Positions 1 through 7,466 of a DNA stretch of 14,476 bases are shown here, in pieces. The notes beneath the pieces are model-generated. The model worked only from the letters and a program-made list of their open reading frames with translations, did no database searches and was not told the origin of the DNA. This stretch comes from JARKQH01 sp964631605 (GTDB lineage: Bacteria; Verrucomicrobiota; Verrucomicrobiia; Limisphaerales; UBA8199): NCBI GenBank assembly GCA_964631605.1, contig CAZVYG010000105.1, forward strand, positions 1-14,476, read 5' to 3'. How positions within the stretch are numbered: the first letter of the stretch is position 1; the number at the start of each line of letters is the position of its first letter. A program made the translations under genes and the position numbers.

Positions 1-554
1 TAAACCGCCACGACTGACAGGTTGCCGGGATAGCCTTCCTCGCCGTCCTTGAGGAGGTAGCGCAGGTCGAGGGCAGGGCCTTCCGGGGTGGCCAGGACCT
101 TGGGTTCCCAAACCACTTTATCAAAACCTTTGATGCCGCCGTGGAGGTGATTGGGGCCGTTGTTGGTGGCCAGGGTGTAGGTGTGGCCGTTCAACGTAAA
201 CTTGCCGCGCGCAATCCGGTTTCCATAGCGGCCAACCAGGCAGCCGAAATAGGGACTTTCCTTGAGGTAATCCTCGAGCCGATCATAACCGAGCACAACG
301 TCGCCCAACTGGCCACTGCGATCGGGCACTTTAAGCGAAACCACGATGCCGCCGTAATTGCAGATCCGGGCTTCGACGCCATTGGCGTTTCGCAACGTGA
401 AGAGTGTGACCGGAGTGCCCTCGCGGGTGGTGCCGAAGGGCTGGGCGCTGATTTGCGCCGGCTTGGATTGGGAGGAGACGCCCGCGCACCCGGCCAGAAC
501 GGCCGCGCCGAGGGTGAGGGTCAGGACTTTGATCCAGCTCGAGGTATTTTCCAT
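1..554 (-). CDS. galM: Aldose 1-epimerase (mutarotase), lipoprotein form, C-terminus cut by window edge
   Basis: The 184 visible residues match the N-terminal half of GalM-type mutarotases, which interconvert alpha and beta anomers of aldoses. Visible family motifs are the NYGGI strand (66-70), GCLVGRYGNRIARG (104-117), the NHLHGG loop with the active-site-type His138 (135-140), and the GEEGYPG turn (171-177). The second catalytic His and the catalytic Glu would lie beyond the edge. The protein begins with a signal peptide containing a lipobox (AVLAGC, Cys23), so it is probably lipid-anchored and acts outside the cytoplasm; classical E. coli GalM is cytosolic. The ATG at 554 was chosen because it gives the complete signal peptide; no Shine-Dalgarno is visible. 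The gene starts 23 nt after araD, so it is probably the last visible gene of the arabinose operon. A role on L-arabinose or on arabinose released from polysaccharide is inferred from this context. Confidence 0.9.
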   Translation of the reverse strand, partial: MENTSSWIKVLTLTLGAAVLAGCAGVSSQSKPAQISAQPFGTTREGTPVTLFTLRNANGVEARICNYGGIVVSLKVPDRSGQLGDVVLGYDRLEDYLKESPYFGCLVGRYGNRIARGKFTLNGHTYTLATNNGPNHLHGGIKGFDKVVWEPKVLATPEGPALDLRYLLKDGEEGYPGNLSVVAV

Positions 555-577
555 AATGGTTGTATGAATTGCGGTTG

Positions 578-1306
578 TTATGTGCGTTTGCGATTGGCTT
601 CCGCGGTCTTGCCGCCCCCTTGCCCGTAATAGGCGCCGGGGCCGTGTTTGCGCAAGAAATGTTTGTCCAAGAGTGCCTGCTGCATGGGTTTGGCGGAAGG
701 AAAAACCTTCAGGGTTTCCGCCGCCAGCCGCACCACATGCTCGAGGACGATGGCATTGTGAACGGCGTCATGGGCGGTTTTGCCCCAAGCGAACGGCCCG
801 TGGCTGGCCACCAGCACGCCCGGGCACGATAGAGGGTCGCGGCGCCGATAGGTTTCCACGATGACATTGCCGGTCTCGGCTTCGTAAGCGCCCTGAATTT
901 CGGCTGTCGTCAGGCGGCGGGTGCAGGGGATGGGCCCGTGGAAATAATCGGCGTGGGTGGTGCCCAGGGCGGGCACGTCGCGGCAGGTTTGCGCCCACGC
1001 GGTCGCGTGGAGACTATGCGTATGGACGATGCCGCCCAGGTTGCCAAAGGCGCGGTAAAGCACCAAATGCGTGGGAGTGTCGGAACTGGGGTTTAATTTC
1101 CCCTCCACAACCGCCCCCGTCTCGAGCGACACGACCACCATGTCTTGCGGCCGCATTTTGTCATACGGCACGCCGGAGGGTTTAATCACCACGAGGCCGC
1201 GCCGGCGGTCAATCCCGCTGACGTTGCCCCAGGTCTGGATCACCAGTCCCGCCCGGACCAGGTCCAGGTTTGCCTCGCAGACTTCTTTTTTGAGTTGGTT
1301 TAGCAT
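578..1306 (-). CDS. araD: L-ribulose-5-phosphate 4-epimerase (class II aldolase family)
   Basis: This 242-residue protein converts L-ribulose-5-phosphate to D-xylulose-5-phosphate, the last step of arabinose catabolism. Length and motifs fit AraD (E. coli 231 aa). The SSDTPTH segment carries Asp76, VHTHS supplies the zinc ligands His95 and His97, ASHGPF the third ligand His169, THADYF the catalytic-type Asp120, and GPGAYYG a C-terminal Tyr matching Tyr229 of E. coli. Related fuculose and rhamnulose aldolases share the metal site, but the Asp120/Tyr pair and the araB neighbour favour AraD. It is one of the few genes here with a clear Shine-Dalgarno: GAGG ends 7 nt before the ATG. It lies 94 nt after araB, in a gap holding a strong GC hairpin, and 23 nt before the mutarotase gene. 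The C-terminal tail (KTAEANRKRT) is slightly longer than usual. Confidence 0.95.
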   Translation of the reverse strand: MLNQLKKEVCEANLDLVRAGLVIQTWGNVSGIDRRRGLVVIKPSGVPYDKMRPQDMVVVSLETGAVVEGKLNPSSDTPTHLVLYRAFGNLGGIVHTHSLHATAWAQTCRDVPALGTTHADYFHGPIPCTRRLTTAEIQGAYEAETGNVIVETYRRRDPLSCPGVLVASHGPFAWGKTAHDAVHNAIVLEHVVRLAAETLKVFPSAKPMQQALLDKHFLRKHGPGAYYGQGGGKTAEANRKRT

Positions 1307-1325
1307 CAGGTAACCTCAGGGAAAC

Positions 1326-1343
1326 GCGGCGCGGCAGCGCCGC
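1326..1343. repeat. GC-rich perfect hairpin in the araB-araD spacer
   Basis: The sequence GCGGCGCGGCAGCGCCGC forms a perfect 7-bp stem with a 4-nt loop. It sits inside the 94-nt gap between the araB stop codon and the araD start. On the mRNA strand it is followed by GTTTCCC, not a U-run, so it is not a canonical intrinsic terminator. It could stabilise the upstream mRNA segment, attenuate read-through, or be a REP-like unit; the role is inferred. Confidence 0.5.
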
Positions 1344-1400
1344 AATCGAAAGCGGCCCTTGGCGTTGTGGTTCCGACCGGTCTGAGCCGAGCCATTTGCC

Positions 1401-3089
1401 CTACTCCTTTCGGGCCTGGTCCCGGATGCGGATCAGCGCTTTCATCACGTCGTAGAGCGAGCCGTCGCCCTCGCGCGTGCCGAACGCATCGTGCAACTGG
1501 CGATAGAGACCGTACAACTGGCGGTAAACCGCGTGCGCTTTCGGGTTGGGCTTGAACACAACCGGTTTCAGGCCGGTCATTGCCTTTTGCGCGGCGGCGA
1601 AAGTGTCGTGGCCGCCCGCTTTTTTGCCCGCCACGACCGCGCCCGCAATGGCGGCGCCCAAGGCGCAGGTTTGGGCGGAGCGGGAGATGCGGATGGGACG
1701 GCCGGTCACATCGGCATAGATTTGCATCACTAGGGGGTTTTTCTCCGCGATACCCCCGCAGTTGACAATCTGACCCACTTTGACGCCGTACTCCTCGAAT
1801 CGGTTGATGATCGTAAGCGCGCCGAAGGCGGTTGCTTCGATGAGCGCCCGGTAGATTTCGGCGGGAGTGGTGTAGAGGGTCTGGCCGACCAACAGGCCCG
1901 TGAGGCGCTGGTCCACCAGTATGGTCCGGTTGCCGTTGTTCCAGTCCAGGGCGAGCAGGCCGGACTCGCCGGGCGCCAGTTTCGCGGCAGCGGCGCTCAG
2001 GGCCTCATGCGTTCCAGCCTTCCCCAGCGGCTGAAGATAATTAACGAACCAATTGAAAATGTCGCCCACGGCGGATTGGCCGGCTTCGAGCCCGTAATAG
2101 CCGGGCAAAATGCTGCCGTTGACGATGCCACACAGGCCGGGGATGTCCGGTAGTTTCCGGTTGAGCGGGGCGACCATCATGTCGCAGGTGCTGGTGCCGA
2201 TGATCTTGACCAGTATGCCGGGGGCAATGCCCGAGCCGACCCCGCCCAGGTGAGCGTCGAAGGCGCCGACGGCAACGGGAATGCCGGCGGGCAGCCCGGT
2301 GCGTTTGGCCCAGCCTTCGGTCAGGCCGCCGACCGCGCGGTCAATGGCATAAGCCTTGGGGCGCAGCCGGGCGCGCAGCGCGCCGAGTTGCGGGTCGAGT
2401 TTGGCGAGAAACTTTGCGTCCGGGTAGCCGCCCCAATCGTCGCTGTACATGGCCTTATGGCCGGCGGCGCACACGCCGATGGTCAGGCGGTCCGGCGCTT
2501 CGGTACCGGTGAGCATGGCTGGAACCCAGTCGGCGCATTCCACCCAGGTGTAGGCGGCTTTGAAAACCCGGGGGCTGGTCCGGAGGCAATGCAGGATTTT
2601 GCTGAAAAACCACTCGCTGGAGTAGGTGCCGCCACACTTGACCAGATACTGCGGCCGCAGCTTCCGGGCCAGGGCGGTGATCTCGGCCGCCTCAGCAACG
2701 CCGGTATGGTCCTTCCACAGCCACGCCATGGCAGCCGGGTCATTGGCAAACGCCTTCTGAAAGGCCAGCGGCTGGCCCGCCGCGTCCACCGGGATGGGCG
2801 TGCTGCCGGTGGTGTCCACGCCCATGCCGATCACCTGCTCCGGGCGGAACCCGCGGACGTTTCGGCGCGCCTGGGCCAGCGCCTGTTTGAGGGTGATTTC
2901 CGCGCCGGTGACGTAATCTTTCGGATGTTGCCGGGCCAGGTTGGGATCGCGCGAGAGGATCACTCCTTGTGTCCCATGGGCATACCCCCAAACGGCGGTT
3001 GCAATCTCACGGCCGTCGGCCGTGTCAACGATCACCGTGCGAACCGAGTTGGTTCCGTAGTCGAGTCCAATCGTGTAGGCTGCGCGCAT
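1401..3089 (-). CDS. araB: Ribulokinase (FGGY carbohydrate kinase family)
   Basis: This 562-residue cytoplasmic kinase phosphorylates L-ribulose with ATP. Length and layout match E. coli AraB (566 aa). The N-terminal phosphate loop is IGLDYGTNSVR (7-17), followed by GVDTTGSTPIP (90-100), LWKDHT (124-129), GGTYSSEWFFSKILH (153-167), the catalytic GAFDAHLG with Asp278 (275-282), IGTSTCD (297-303), LEAGQSA (334-340), and the C-terminal GGIAEKN and CALGAAI segments. The frame stays open another 82 codons upstream, but that part overlaps the regulator gene in another frame and has no family similarity. The ATG at 3089 starts exactly where AraB homology begins. It follows the ROK regulator by 34 nt and has no visible Shine-Dalgarno, so translation may depend on read-through or an unstructured leader. 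D-ribulokinases of the same fold are the alternative, but the strong AraB pattern and araD neighbour make araB secure. Confidence 0.95.
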   Translation of the reverse strand: MRAAYTIGLDYGTNSVRTVIVDTADGREIATAVWGYAHGTQGVILSRDPNLARQHPKDYVTGAEITLKQALAQARRNVRGFRPEQVIGMGVDTTGSTPIPVDAAGQPLAFQKAFANDPAAMAWLWKDHTGVAEAAEITALARKLRPQYLVKCGGTYSSEWFFSKILHCLRTSPRVFKAAYTWVECADWVPAMLTGTEAPDRLTIGVCAAGHKAMYSDDWGGYPDAKFLAKLDPQLGALRARLRPKAYAIDRAVGGLTEGWAKRTGLPAGIPVAVGAFDAHLGGVGSGIAPGILVKIIGTSTCDMMVAPLNRKLPDIPGLCGIVNGSILPGYYGLEAGQSAVGDIFNWFVNYLQPLGKAGTHEALSAAAAKLAPGESGLLALDWNNGNRTILVDQRLTGLLVGQTLYTTPAEIYRALIEATAFGALTIINRFEEYGVKVGQIVNCGGIAEKNPLVMQIYADVTGRPIRISRSAQTCALGAAIAGAVVAGKKAGGHDTFAAAQKAMTGLKPVVFKPNPKAHAVYRQLYGLYRQLHDAFGTREGDGSLYDVMKALIRIRDQARKE

Positions 3090-3123
3090 AAGCTTGTGAG
3101 TCGGTTTTTTCGGAAGTCTTGTT

Positions 3124-4386
3124 TCAAGCGGTTCTTTTTGCCAGACGTTTTCTTGCCGCACGCCCGCTGCGCGACGGCGCCCGGGTACGGGTGGCGTCTT
3201 CGCCGTTCGGAAACACCAGCCGATCCAGGCCAACGGCCACCAGCCCGGCCGCGCGGCGGCGCGGCGCGCTCTGGCAGATGACCTGGCCAAACCTGGCCCA
3301 CATGGCGCCGCGCTGAATTTGATCGGCGAGATGCGCAAAAGCGAATGACGGCAATTGCGTGAGCAAGCCGGTCACCACCACGCGATGCAGACCGAGGACA
3401 TTGAGGGCCCCCGAGATCACCTGCGCGGTGGCGTTCAGGGTGTCCAGCAGCCACGGTTCCATTCCCCGCGCGGCCACGTGCTCGACCAACTGGTCAATGG
3501 ATCGGGCAGGCTGCCCATGGGCCTGGGCAAAACTCTCCAGCAAACCCCGCTCGGACACCAGCGTTTCCAGACAACCCACCGCTCCACAGCCGCACCGCCG
3601 CGGGTTGTTGGCGACCGGCGTATGGCCAAACTCGCCGCTCAGCGGCGTCGGATGCGAGTAAAGCTGGCCGTCAATGACCATGGCTCCGCCGACGCCTTGT
3701 CCAAAATCCACGAGAAAGAAATCGTCGCCCTCCGGCTCGGCGCTTAAATGGCCCAGCGCCAGCGCCCGGATTTCCTGCACCAGCAGAACCGGCGCCTTGA
3801 GCCTGGCGTTTGCCAGCTCCGGCAGATTGGCTTGTTCGAGCCAGTGCAGGTTTGGGCTGAACAGCACCTTCCCCTGAGCTTCATCCACGATGCCGGGGAC
3901 ACTGATGAGAATGCCCCACAGCGGACCGGTGACCAGTTCGGCGGCCACCCGGTCGAATTCTCGCCTCCAGGCTTCGGGCGTGGCGGGCGTGGGGAAACTC
4001 CGGGCCCACTGATCCCGCAGCTCGACGCCAACGGGCAGCGCCGATAGGGAAGTCTCCGTGACGCCGAGTTCAACCGCCAGGAACCGCGTCCGCCGATTGT
4101 CCAAACGCAGCATCTGGCCGGGCCGTCCCAGTCGCGGCCGGCTGCCGTTTTCGGCAGCGCGGGTCTCGGTCCTGGTTTGCGGGCCCCGTCCGGAGCCCAC
4201 CTCGTGGAGAATCCCCAGGCTCAGGAGCTCGTTGATGATTTTGCCCGCGGTCGGCTGGCTGATGCCGCCTGCTTTGGCGAGGTCGGCCCGCGAGGCACAG
4301 CCCAGCCGCCACAACAGGGACATTACGGTCCGCTGGTTGGTCCGTCGCAGACTGGCCGGCAAGGCCGGTGTGTTCACGCCAAGCAT
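3124..4386 (-). CDS. ROK-family transcriptional repressor, probable arabinose-operon regulator
   Basis: This 420-residue protein has a winged helix-turn-helix at about residues 14-66 (RRTNQRTVMSLLWRLG, then SRADLAKAGGISQPTAGKI). A ROK sugar-binding fold of the XylR/NagC/Mlc type follows. The ROK zinc site is intact: GEFGHTP with His255, then CGCGAVGCLE with Cys265, Cys267 and Cys272. The catalytic Asn-Asp pair of ROK kinases is replaced by Gln204-Glu205 (LLVQEIRAL), so it should bind a sugar without phosphorylating it, as is usual for ROK repressors. The linker at 66-92 is Arg/Gly/Pro-rich and longer than usual, and the last 20 residues are highly basic. It is the first gene of the araB-araD-mutarotase cluster, suggesting autoregulation and control of arabinose use. 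The effector is not readable from sequence. Known AraC- or GntR-type arabinose regulators are absent here. Confidence 0.9.
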   Translation of the reverse strand: MLGVNTPALPASLRRTNQRTVMSLLWRLGCASRADLAKAGGISQPTAGKIINELLSLGILHEVGSGRGPQTRTETRAAENGSRPRLGRPGQMLRLDNRRTRFLAVELGVTETSLSALPVGVELRDQWARSFPTPATPEAWRREFDRVAAELVTGPLWGILISVPGIVDEAQGKVLFSPNLHWLEQANLPELANARLKAPVLLVQEIRALALGHLSAEPEGDDFFLVDFGQGVGGAMVIDGQLYSHPTPLSGEFGHTPVANNPRRCGCGAVGCLETLVSERGLLESFAQAHGQPARSIDQLVEHVAARGMEPWLLDTLNATAQVISGALNVLGLHRVVVTGLLTQLPSFAFAHLADQIQRGAMWARFGQVICQSAPRRRAAGLVAVGLDRLVFPNGEDATRTRAPSRSGRAARKRLAKRTA

Positions 4387-4410
4387 ACGCTAAGAATGTG
4401 GCGCGAGGCT

Positions 4411-4435
4411 ATTATGTGAACTTTGTTAAGTAAAG
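4411..4435 (-). promoter_or_regulatory. Putative promoter and operator of the ROK regulator/arabinose operon
   Basis: Upstream of the regulator, the minus strand has a good -10 (CATAAT, complement of 4411-4416) but no -35 at standard spacing. Immediately upstream is an AT-rich imperfect dyad, CTTTGTTAAGTAAAG (4421-4435), with CTTT/AAAG arms around a central T-A pair. ROK repressors such as NagC, Mlc and XylR bind AT-rich palindromes, so this is a plausible autoregulatory operator. No match to a known site is claimed. The rest of the 4387-4566 gap shows no gene and no U-run terminator for ahcY. Confidence 0.35.
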
Positions 4436-4566
4436 CCCTTTGTTTGCCTTTCGCGGATTCCGTTGGCATACGGCCCGCAGCCGCCGACGACGGGCAGGCA
4501 CCCGCCTCCAAAGGGATGCGGCTCAGGTCCGACTTCGACGCCCGACGCCAGGGCCGGTCGGCGCGG

Positions 4567-6012
4567 TCAGTAGCGGTAATGATCGGGCTTGTAGGGGCCT
4601 TCGATCGGCACGCCGATATAGTCGGCCTGTCTCTTGGTGAGCTTGGTAAGCTTGACGCCAATCTTCTCGAGGTGCAGCCGGGCGACTTCCTCATCGAGTT
4701 TCTTGGGCAGGCGATAGACGGCCGGCTTGTAGGTGTCGCGGTGGGCCCAGAGATCGAGTTGCGCCAGCACCTGGTTGGTGAAGGAATTGGACATGACAAA
4801 GCTGGGGTGGCCCTCGGCGCAGCCGAGGTTCACCAGCCGCCCCTCGGCCAGCAGGTAGATGCTCTTATCTCCAGGCAGGTCGTAACGGTCCACCTGCGGC
4901 TTGATATTCACGCGGTGGACACCCTTGGCGCGGTTGAGGCGGTCCACCTGGATTTCGTTGTCGAAGTGGCCAATGTTGCAGACAATGGCCTGGTCTTTCA
5001 TCCTGAGCATGTGCTCGAGGGTGATCACGTCGCAATTGCCCGTGCTGGTGACATAAATGTCCGCTTCGCCCAGGGTCTCCTCGACCGTGGTGACTTCAAA
5101 GCCCTCCATGGCGGCCTGCAAGGCGTTGATGGGATCAATTTCCGTCACGATGACTCGCGCGCCAAATCCACGCAGCGAGTGGGCTGAGCCTTTGCCGACA
5201 TCCCCGTAACCGCACACCACGGCGGTCTTGCCGGCGATCATGACCCCCAGCGCGCGTTTGAGACCGTCGGCGAGGGACTCGCGGCAGCCGTAAAGGTTGT
5301 CGAACTTGGACTTGGTCACCGAGTCATTGACGTTGATGGCGGGGACGAGCAGTTTGCCCGCCTCGAGCATTTGATAAAGCCGGTGCACGCCGGTGGTGGT
5401 CTCTTCGCTGACCCCTTTCCAGTCCTTGACCGCCTGAGTAAACCAGCCCGGGCGCTCTTTGGCGCAGCGCTTGAGAAGCTGCTTGATGACGTCCTCCTCG
5501 TGGCTGCTGCTGGGCGTGCTCACCCAGTTGCTGCCATGCTCCATCTCATACCCTTTGTGCAGCAGCAGCGTGGCGTCCCCGCCGTCGTCCACCACCAGTT
5601 GCGGACCTTTGCCGCCGGCATGCGTCAGGGCGGCCAGGGTGAAATCCCAGTATTGGTCGAGCGACTCGCCTTTGAAGGCGAAGACCGGCACGCCGGCTTT
5701 GGCGACTGCCGCGGCGGCGTGGTCCTGTGTGCTGAAAATGTTGCAGCTTGCCCAGCGGACGGAGGCGCCAAGCTCGACGAGCGTCTCGATCAGCACGGCG
5801 GTTTCAATGGTCATGTGCAGCGAGCCCGAGACGCGGACTCCCTGCAGCGGCTTTTGAACCCCATATTTTTCGCGCACGGCCATCAGGCCGGGCATTTCCT
5901 GCTCGGCAACGGTTATTTCTTTGCGTCCCCACTCGGCCAGGGTGAGGTCCCGGACTTGAAAGTCCTGCGTGCGGCGGGTCTTTTTCCCGTTGGTTTTCGT
6001 CAAAGTTGGCAT
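4567..6012 (-). CDS. ahcY: Adenosylhomocysteinase (S-adenosyl-L-homocysteine hydrolase)
   Basis: This 481-residue cytosolic NAD-dependent enzyme hydrolyses S-adenosylhomocysteine to adenosine and homocysteine, removing the product inhibitor of methyltransferases. Visible signatures are SGSLHMTIETAVLIETL (62-78), the CNIFSTQDHAAAA substrate segment (90-102), NVNDSVTKSKFDN with the catalytic Lys/Asp pair (228-239), the Rossmann motif GYGDVGKG (268-275), VCNIGHFDNEI (344-354), NLGCAEGHPSFVMS (395-408), and the C-terminal KPDHYRY end. The length shows it is the long form, with an insertion around residues 150-195. It begins 51 nt after the metK stop codon and is probably co-transcribed with it. 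No Shine-Dalgarno precedes the ATG. Confidence 0.98.
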   Translation of the reverse strand: MPTLTKTNGKKTRRTQDFQVRDLTLAEWGRKEITVAEQEMPGLMAVREKYGVQKPLQGVRVSGSLHMTIETAVLIETLVELGASVRWASCNIFSTQDHAAAAVAKAGVPVFAFKGESLDQYWDFTLAALTHAGGKGPQLVVDDGGDATLLLHKGYEMEHGSNWVSTPSSSHEEDVIKQLLKRCAKERPGWFTQAVKDWKGVSEETTTGVHRLYQMLEAGKLLVPAINVNDSVTKSKFDNLYGCRESLADGLKRALGVMIAGKTAVVCGYGDVGKGSAHSLRGFGARVIVTEIDPINALQAAMEGFEVTTVEETLGEADIYVTSTGNCDVITLEHMLRMKDQAIVCNIGHFDNEIQVDRLNRAKGVHRVNIKPQVDRYDLPGDKSIYLLAEGRLVNLGCAEGHPSFVMSNSFTNQVLAQLDLWAHRDTYKPAVYRLPKKLDEEVARLHLEKIGVKLTKLTKRQADYIGVPIEGPYKPDHYRY

Positions 6013-6063
6013 ACGGCTGGATGGTTAATATCGTTGTGCTGAAGAGTCAGTTGACCGGCGTGT

Positions 6064-7269
6064 TCAGGCCTTGATTCCGACCGCCTGGCGGAGCGCCCCG
6101 ACCATGTTGATCTTTTCCCACGTGATATCGGGGTCGCTTTTGCCGAAATGACCGTAGTTGGTGGTCTTGGCGTAAATCGGACGGCGCAAATTGAGTTGTT
6201 CAATGATGTCCGCCGGCTGAAAGCTGAAGAGTCGCTTGATGGCCCGAATGATCCGTTCCTCGGGAACGCGGGCGGTGCCGAAGGTATCCACACTCACACT
6301 CACCGGGTCCGGGTGGCCGATGGCGTAGGCGAACTGGAGTTCACACTTTGAAGCCAGGCCCGCCGCCACCACGTTCTTGGCAACCCAGCGCGCCATGTAA
6401 GCCGCGCTGCGATCCACCTTGGTGGGGTCCTTGCCCGAAAAGGCGCCGCCGCCGTGACGGCCCATGCCGCCGTAACTGTCCACAATGATCTTTCGACCGG
6501 TCAGGCCGGTGTCGCCTTGGGGACCGCCCACGACGAAACGACCGGTGGGATTGATCAGGTATTCGGTGCGCGAGTTGAGAAGTTTCTTCGGCAGCACCTT
6601 TCGGATGACGTGCTCGATGCAGAATCTCTCGATTTCGCGGTGCTTCACCTCCCGGGTGTGCTGGGTCGAAATCACGACGTTCGTGATCGCGGCTGGCTTG
6701 CCGTCCACGTAGGCCACCGACACCTGCGACTTGGCATCCGGCCGCAGCCACGGAACCTTGCCCGATTTGCGAATTTCGGTCAGCTTGCGTCCCAGCCGAT
6801 GGGCAAACATGATCGGCGCCGGCATCAGTTCCGGGGTTTCATCGCAGGCGTAACCGAACATCAGACCCTGGTCTCCGGCGCCTTGTTTGGCCGTTTTCTT
6901 CCCCTCGGCCTTCCGCGCGTCCACCCCCTGGGCGATATCCGGCGACTGGCCCGTGATGAGGCAGTTGACGAAAACCTTGTCGGCGTGAAACACGTCGTCC
7001 TCATTGACGTAGCCGATGTCCCGGATGGCACGGCGCGCCAGGCCCACAAAGTCAATCACCTCGCTCGGGTTGCGATACCCCAGTTTGGGCACCGTAATCT
7101 CGCCCCCCACAATCACGGTGTTGGACTTGGCGTAGCACTCGCAGGCCACCCGGCTCATCTTGTCCACCCGCAAACACGCGTCCAGGACGTAGTCCGAAAT
7201 GGTATCACACACTTTGTCGGGATGGCCTTCGCCCACGGATTCGGAAGAAAAAATGTAAGTGTTGCTCAT
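6064..7269 (-). CDS. metK: S-adenosylmethionine synthetase (methionine adenosyltransferase)
   Basis: This 401-residue cytosolic enzyme makes S-adenosylmethionine from methionine and ATP. Diagnostic motifs are FSSESVGEGHPDKVCD (7-22, with the ATP-binding GHPDK), the GAGDQGLMFGYA signature (130-141), and the glycine-rich loop GGGAFSGKDPTKVDRSAAY (273-291). The ATG at 7269 gives the family's usual MSNTYIFSSESV start. An in-frame TTG eight codons upstream would add a non-conserved KRQTAPA extension and was rejected. The residues between GQSPDI and GAGDQG (VDARKAEGKKTAKQ) are slightly expanded and basic. A promoter-like sequence lies about 54 nt upstream, and ahcY follows after 51 nt; together they make and recycle the methyl donor. 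The leader is too short for a SAM-I riboswitch. Confidence 0.98.
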   Translation of the reverse strand: MSNTYIFSSESVGEGHPDKVCDTISDYVLDACLRVDKMSRVACECYAKSNTVIVGGEITVPKLGYRNPSEVIDFVGLARRAIRDIGYVNEDDVFHADKVFVNCLITGQSPDIAQGVDARKAEGKKTAKQGAGDQGLMFGYACDETPELMPAPIMFAHRLGRKLTEIRKSGKVPWLRPDAKSQVSVAYVDGKPAAITNVVISTQHTREVKHREIERFCIEHVIRKVLPKKLLNSRTEYLINPTGRFVVGGPQGDTGLTGRKIIVDSYGGMGRHGGGAFSGKDPTKVDRSAAYMARWVAKNVVAAGLASKCELQFAYAIGHPDPVSVSVDTFGTARVPEERIIRAIKRLFSFQPADIIEQLNLRRPIYAKTTNYGHFGKSDPDITWEKINMVGALRQAVGIKA

Positions 7270-7307
7270 TGCAGGTGCTGTCTGGCGTTTCAAAAGCTGT
7301 TATATTA

Positions 7308-7350
7308 ACGTATCAAGATAACATGATATGTCACCCGGCCTTGAAGTCAA
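7308..7350 (-). promoter_or_regulatory. metK-ahcY promoter with overlapping ATCA/TGAT palindrome
   Basis: Reading the minus strand, TTGACT (complement of 7345-7350) and TATCAT (complement of 7323-7328) are separated by 16 nt, a good sigma70-like promoter. The predicted transcription start near 7315 gives a leader of about 46 nt. The -10 lies inside an imperfect palindrome at 7308-7331, with arms ACGTATCA and TGATATGT (7 of 8 pairs) around an 8-nt spacer. The position fits a repressor operator. In Proteobacteria, metK/ahcY-type genes are controlled by the ArsR-family regulator SahR; assigning such a regulator here is inference. A separate 10-bp palindrome AACCCGGGTT (7349-7358) abuts the -35. 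Confidence 0.55.
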
Positions 7351-7389
7351 CCCGGGTTTTACAAAAAAGGCGGAAGGCACAAAACCGGC

Positions 7390-7405
7390 TGGGGATGCAA
7401 CCCCA
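7390..7405 (-). terminator. Weak hairpin downstream of guaD
   Basis: On the minus strand, TGGGG-TTGCAT-CCCCA forms a 5-bp stem, followed 5 nt later by TTTT and about 20 nt later by TTTTTT. It is placed between guaD and the metK promoter. The stem is short and the U-runs are displaced, so termination would be partial at best. Confidence 0.25.
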
Positions 7406-7466
7406 AATCTGAAAGAGGCGCGGGTGTCGTGTTGGACAGCACCTCAGTGATTCCATTGCGCTCCAG

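Noticed and set aside
2250..3281. 343-residue plus-strand open frame opposite araB
   Set aside because: It is a GC-driven antisense shadow of araB: composition is Gly/Ala/Arg-rich, no family motif is visible, and the araB frame carries clear catalytic motifs.
3090..3338. 82-codon N-terminal extension of araB
   Set aside because: It lies mostly inside the regulator gene in another frame, has biased Arg/Ala composition, and homology to ribulokinases starts at the ATG at 3089.
4387..4566. Intrinsic terminator of ahcY
   Set aside because: Only weak GC inverted repeats without a U-run are present, so termination may be factor-dependent or absent.
7270..7466. SAM or SAH riboswitch upstream of metK
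   Set aside because: The distance from the predicted start site to the ATG is about 46 nt, and I could not fold a SAM-I, SAM-II or SAH-type core from it. A covariance-model search would settle it.
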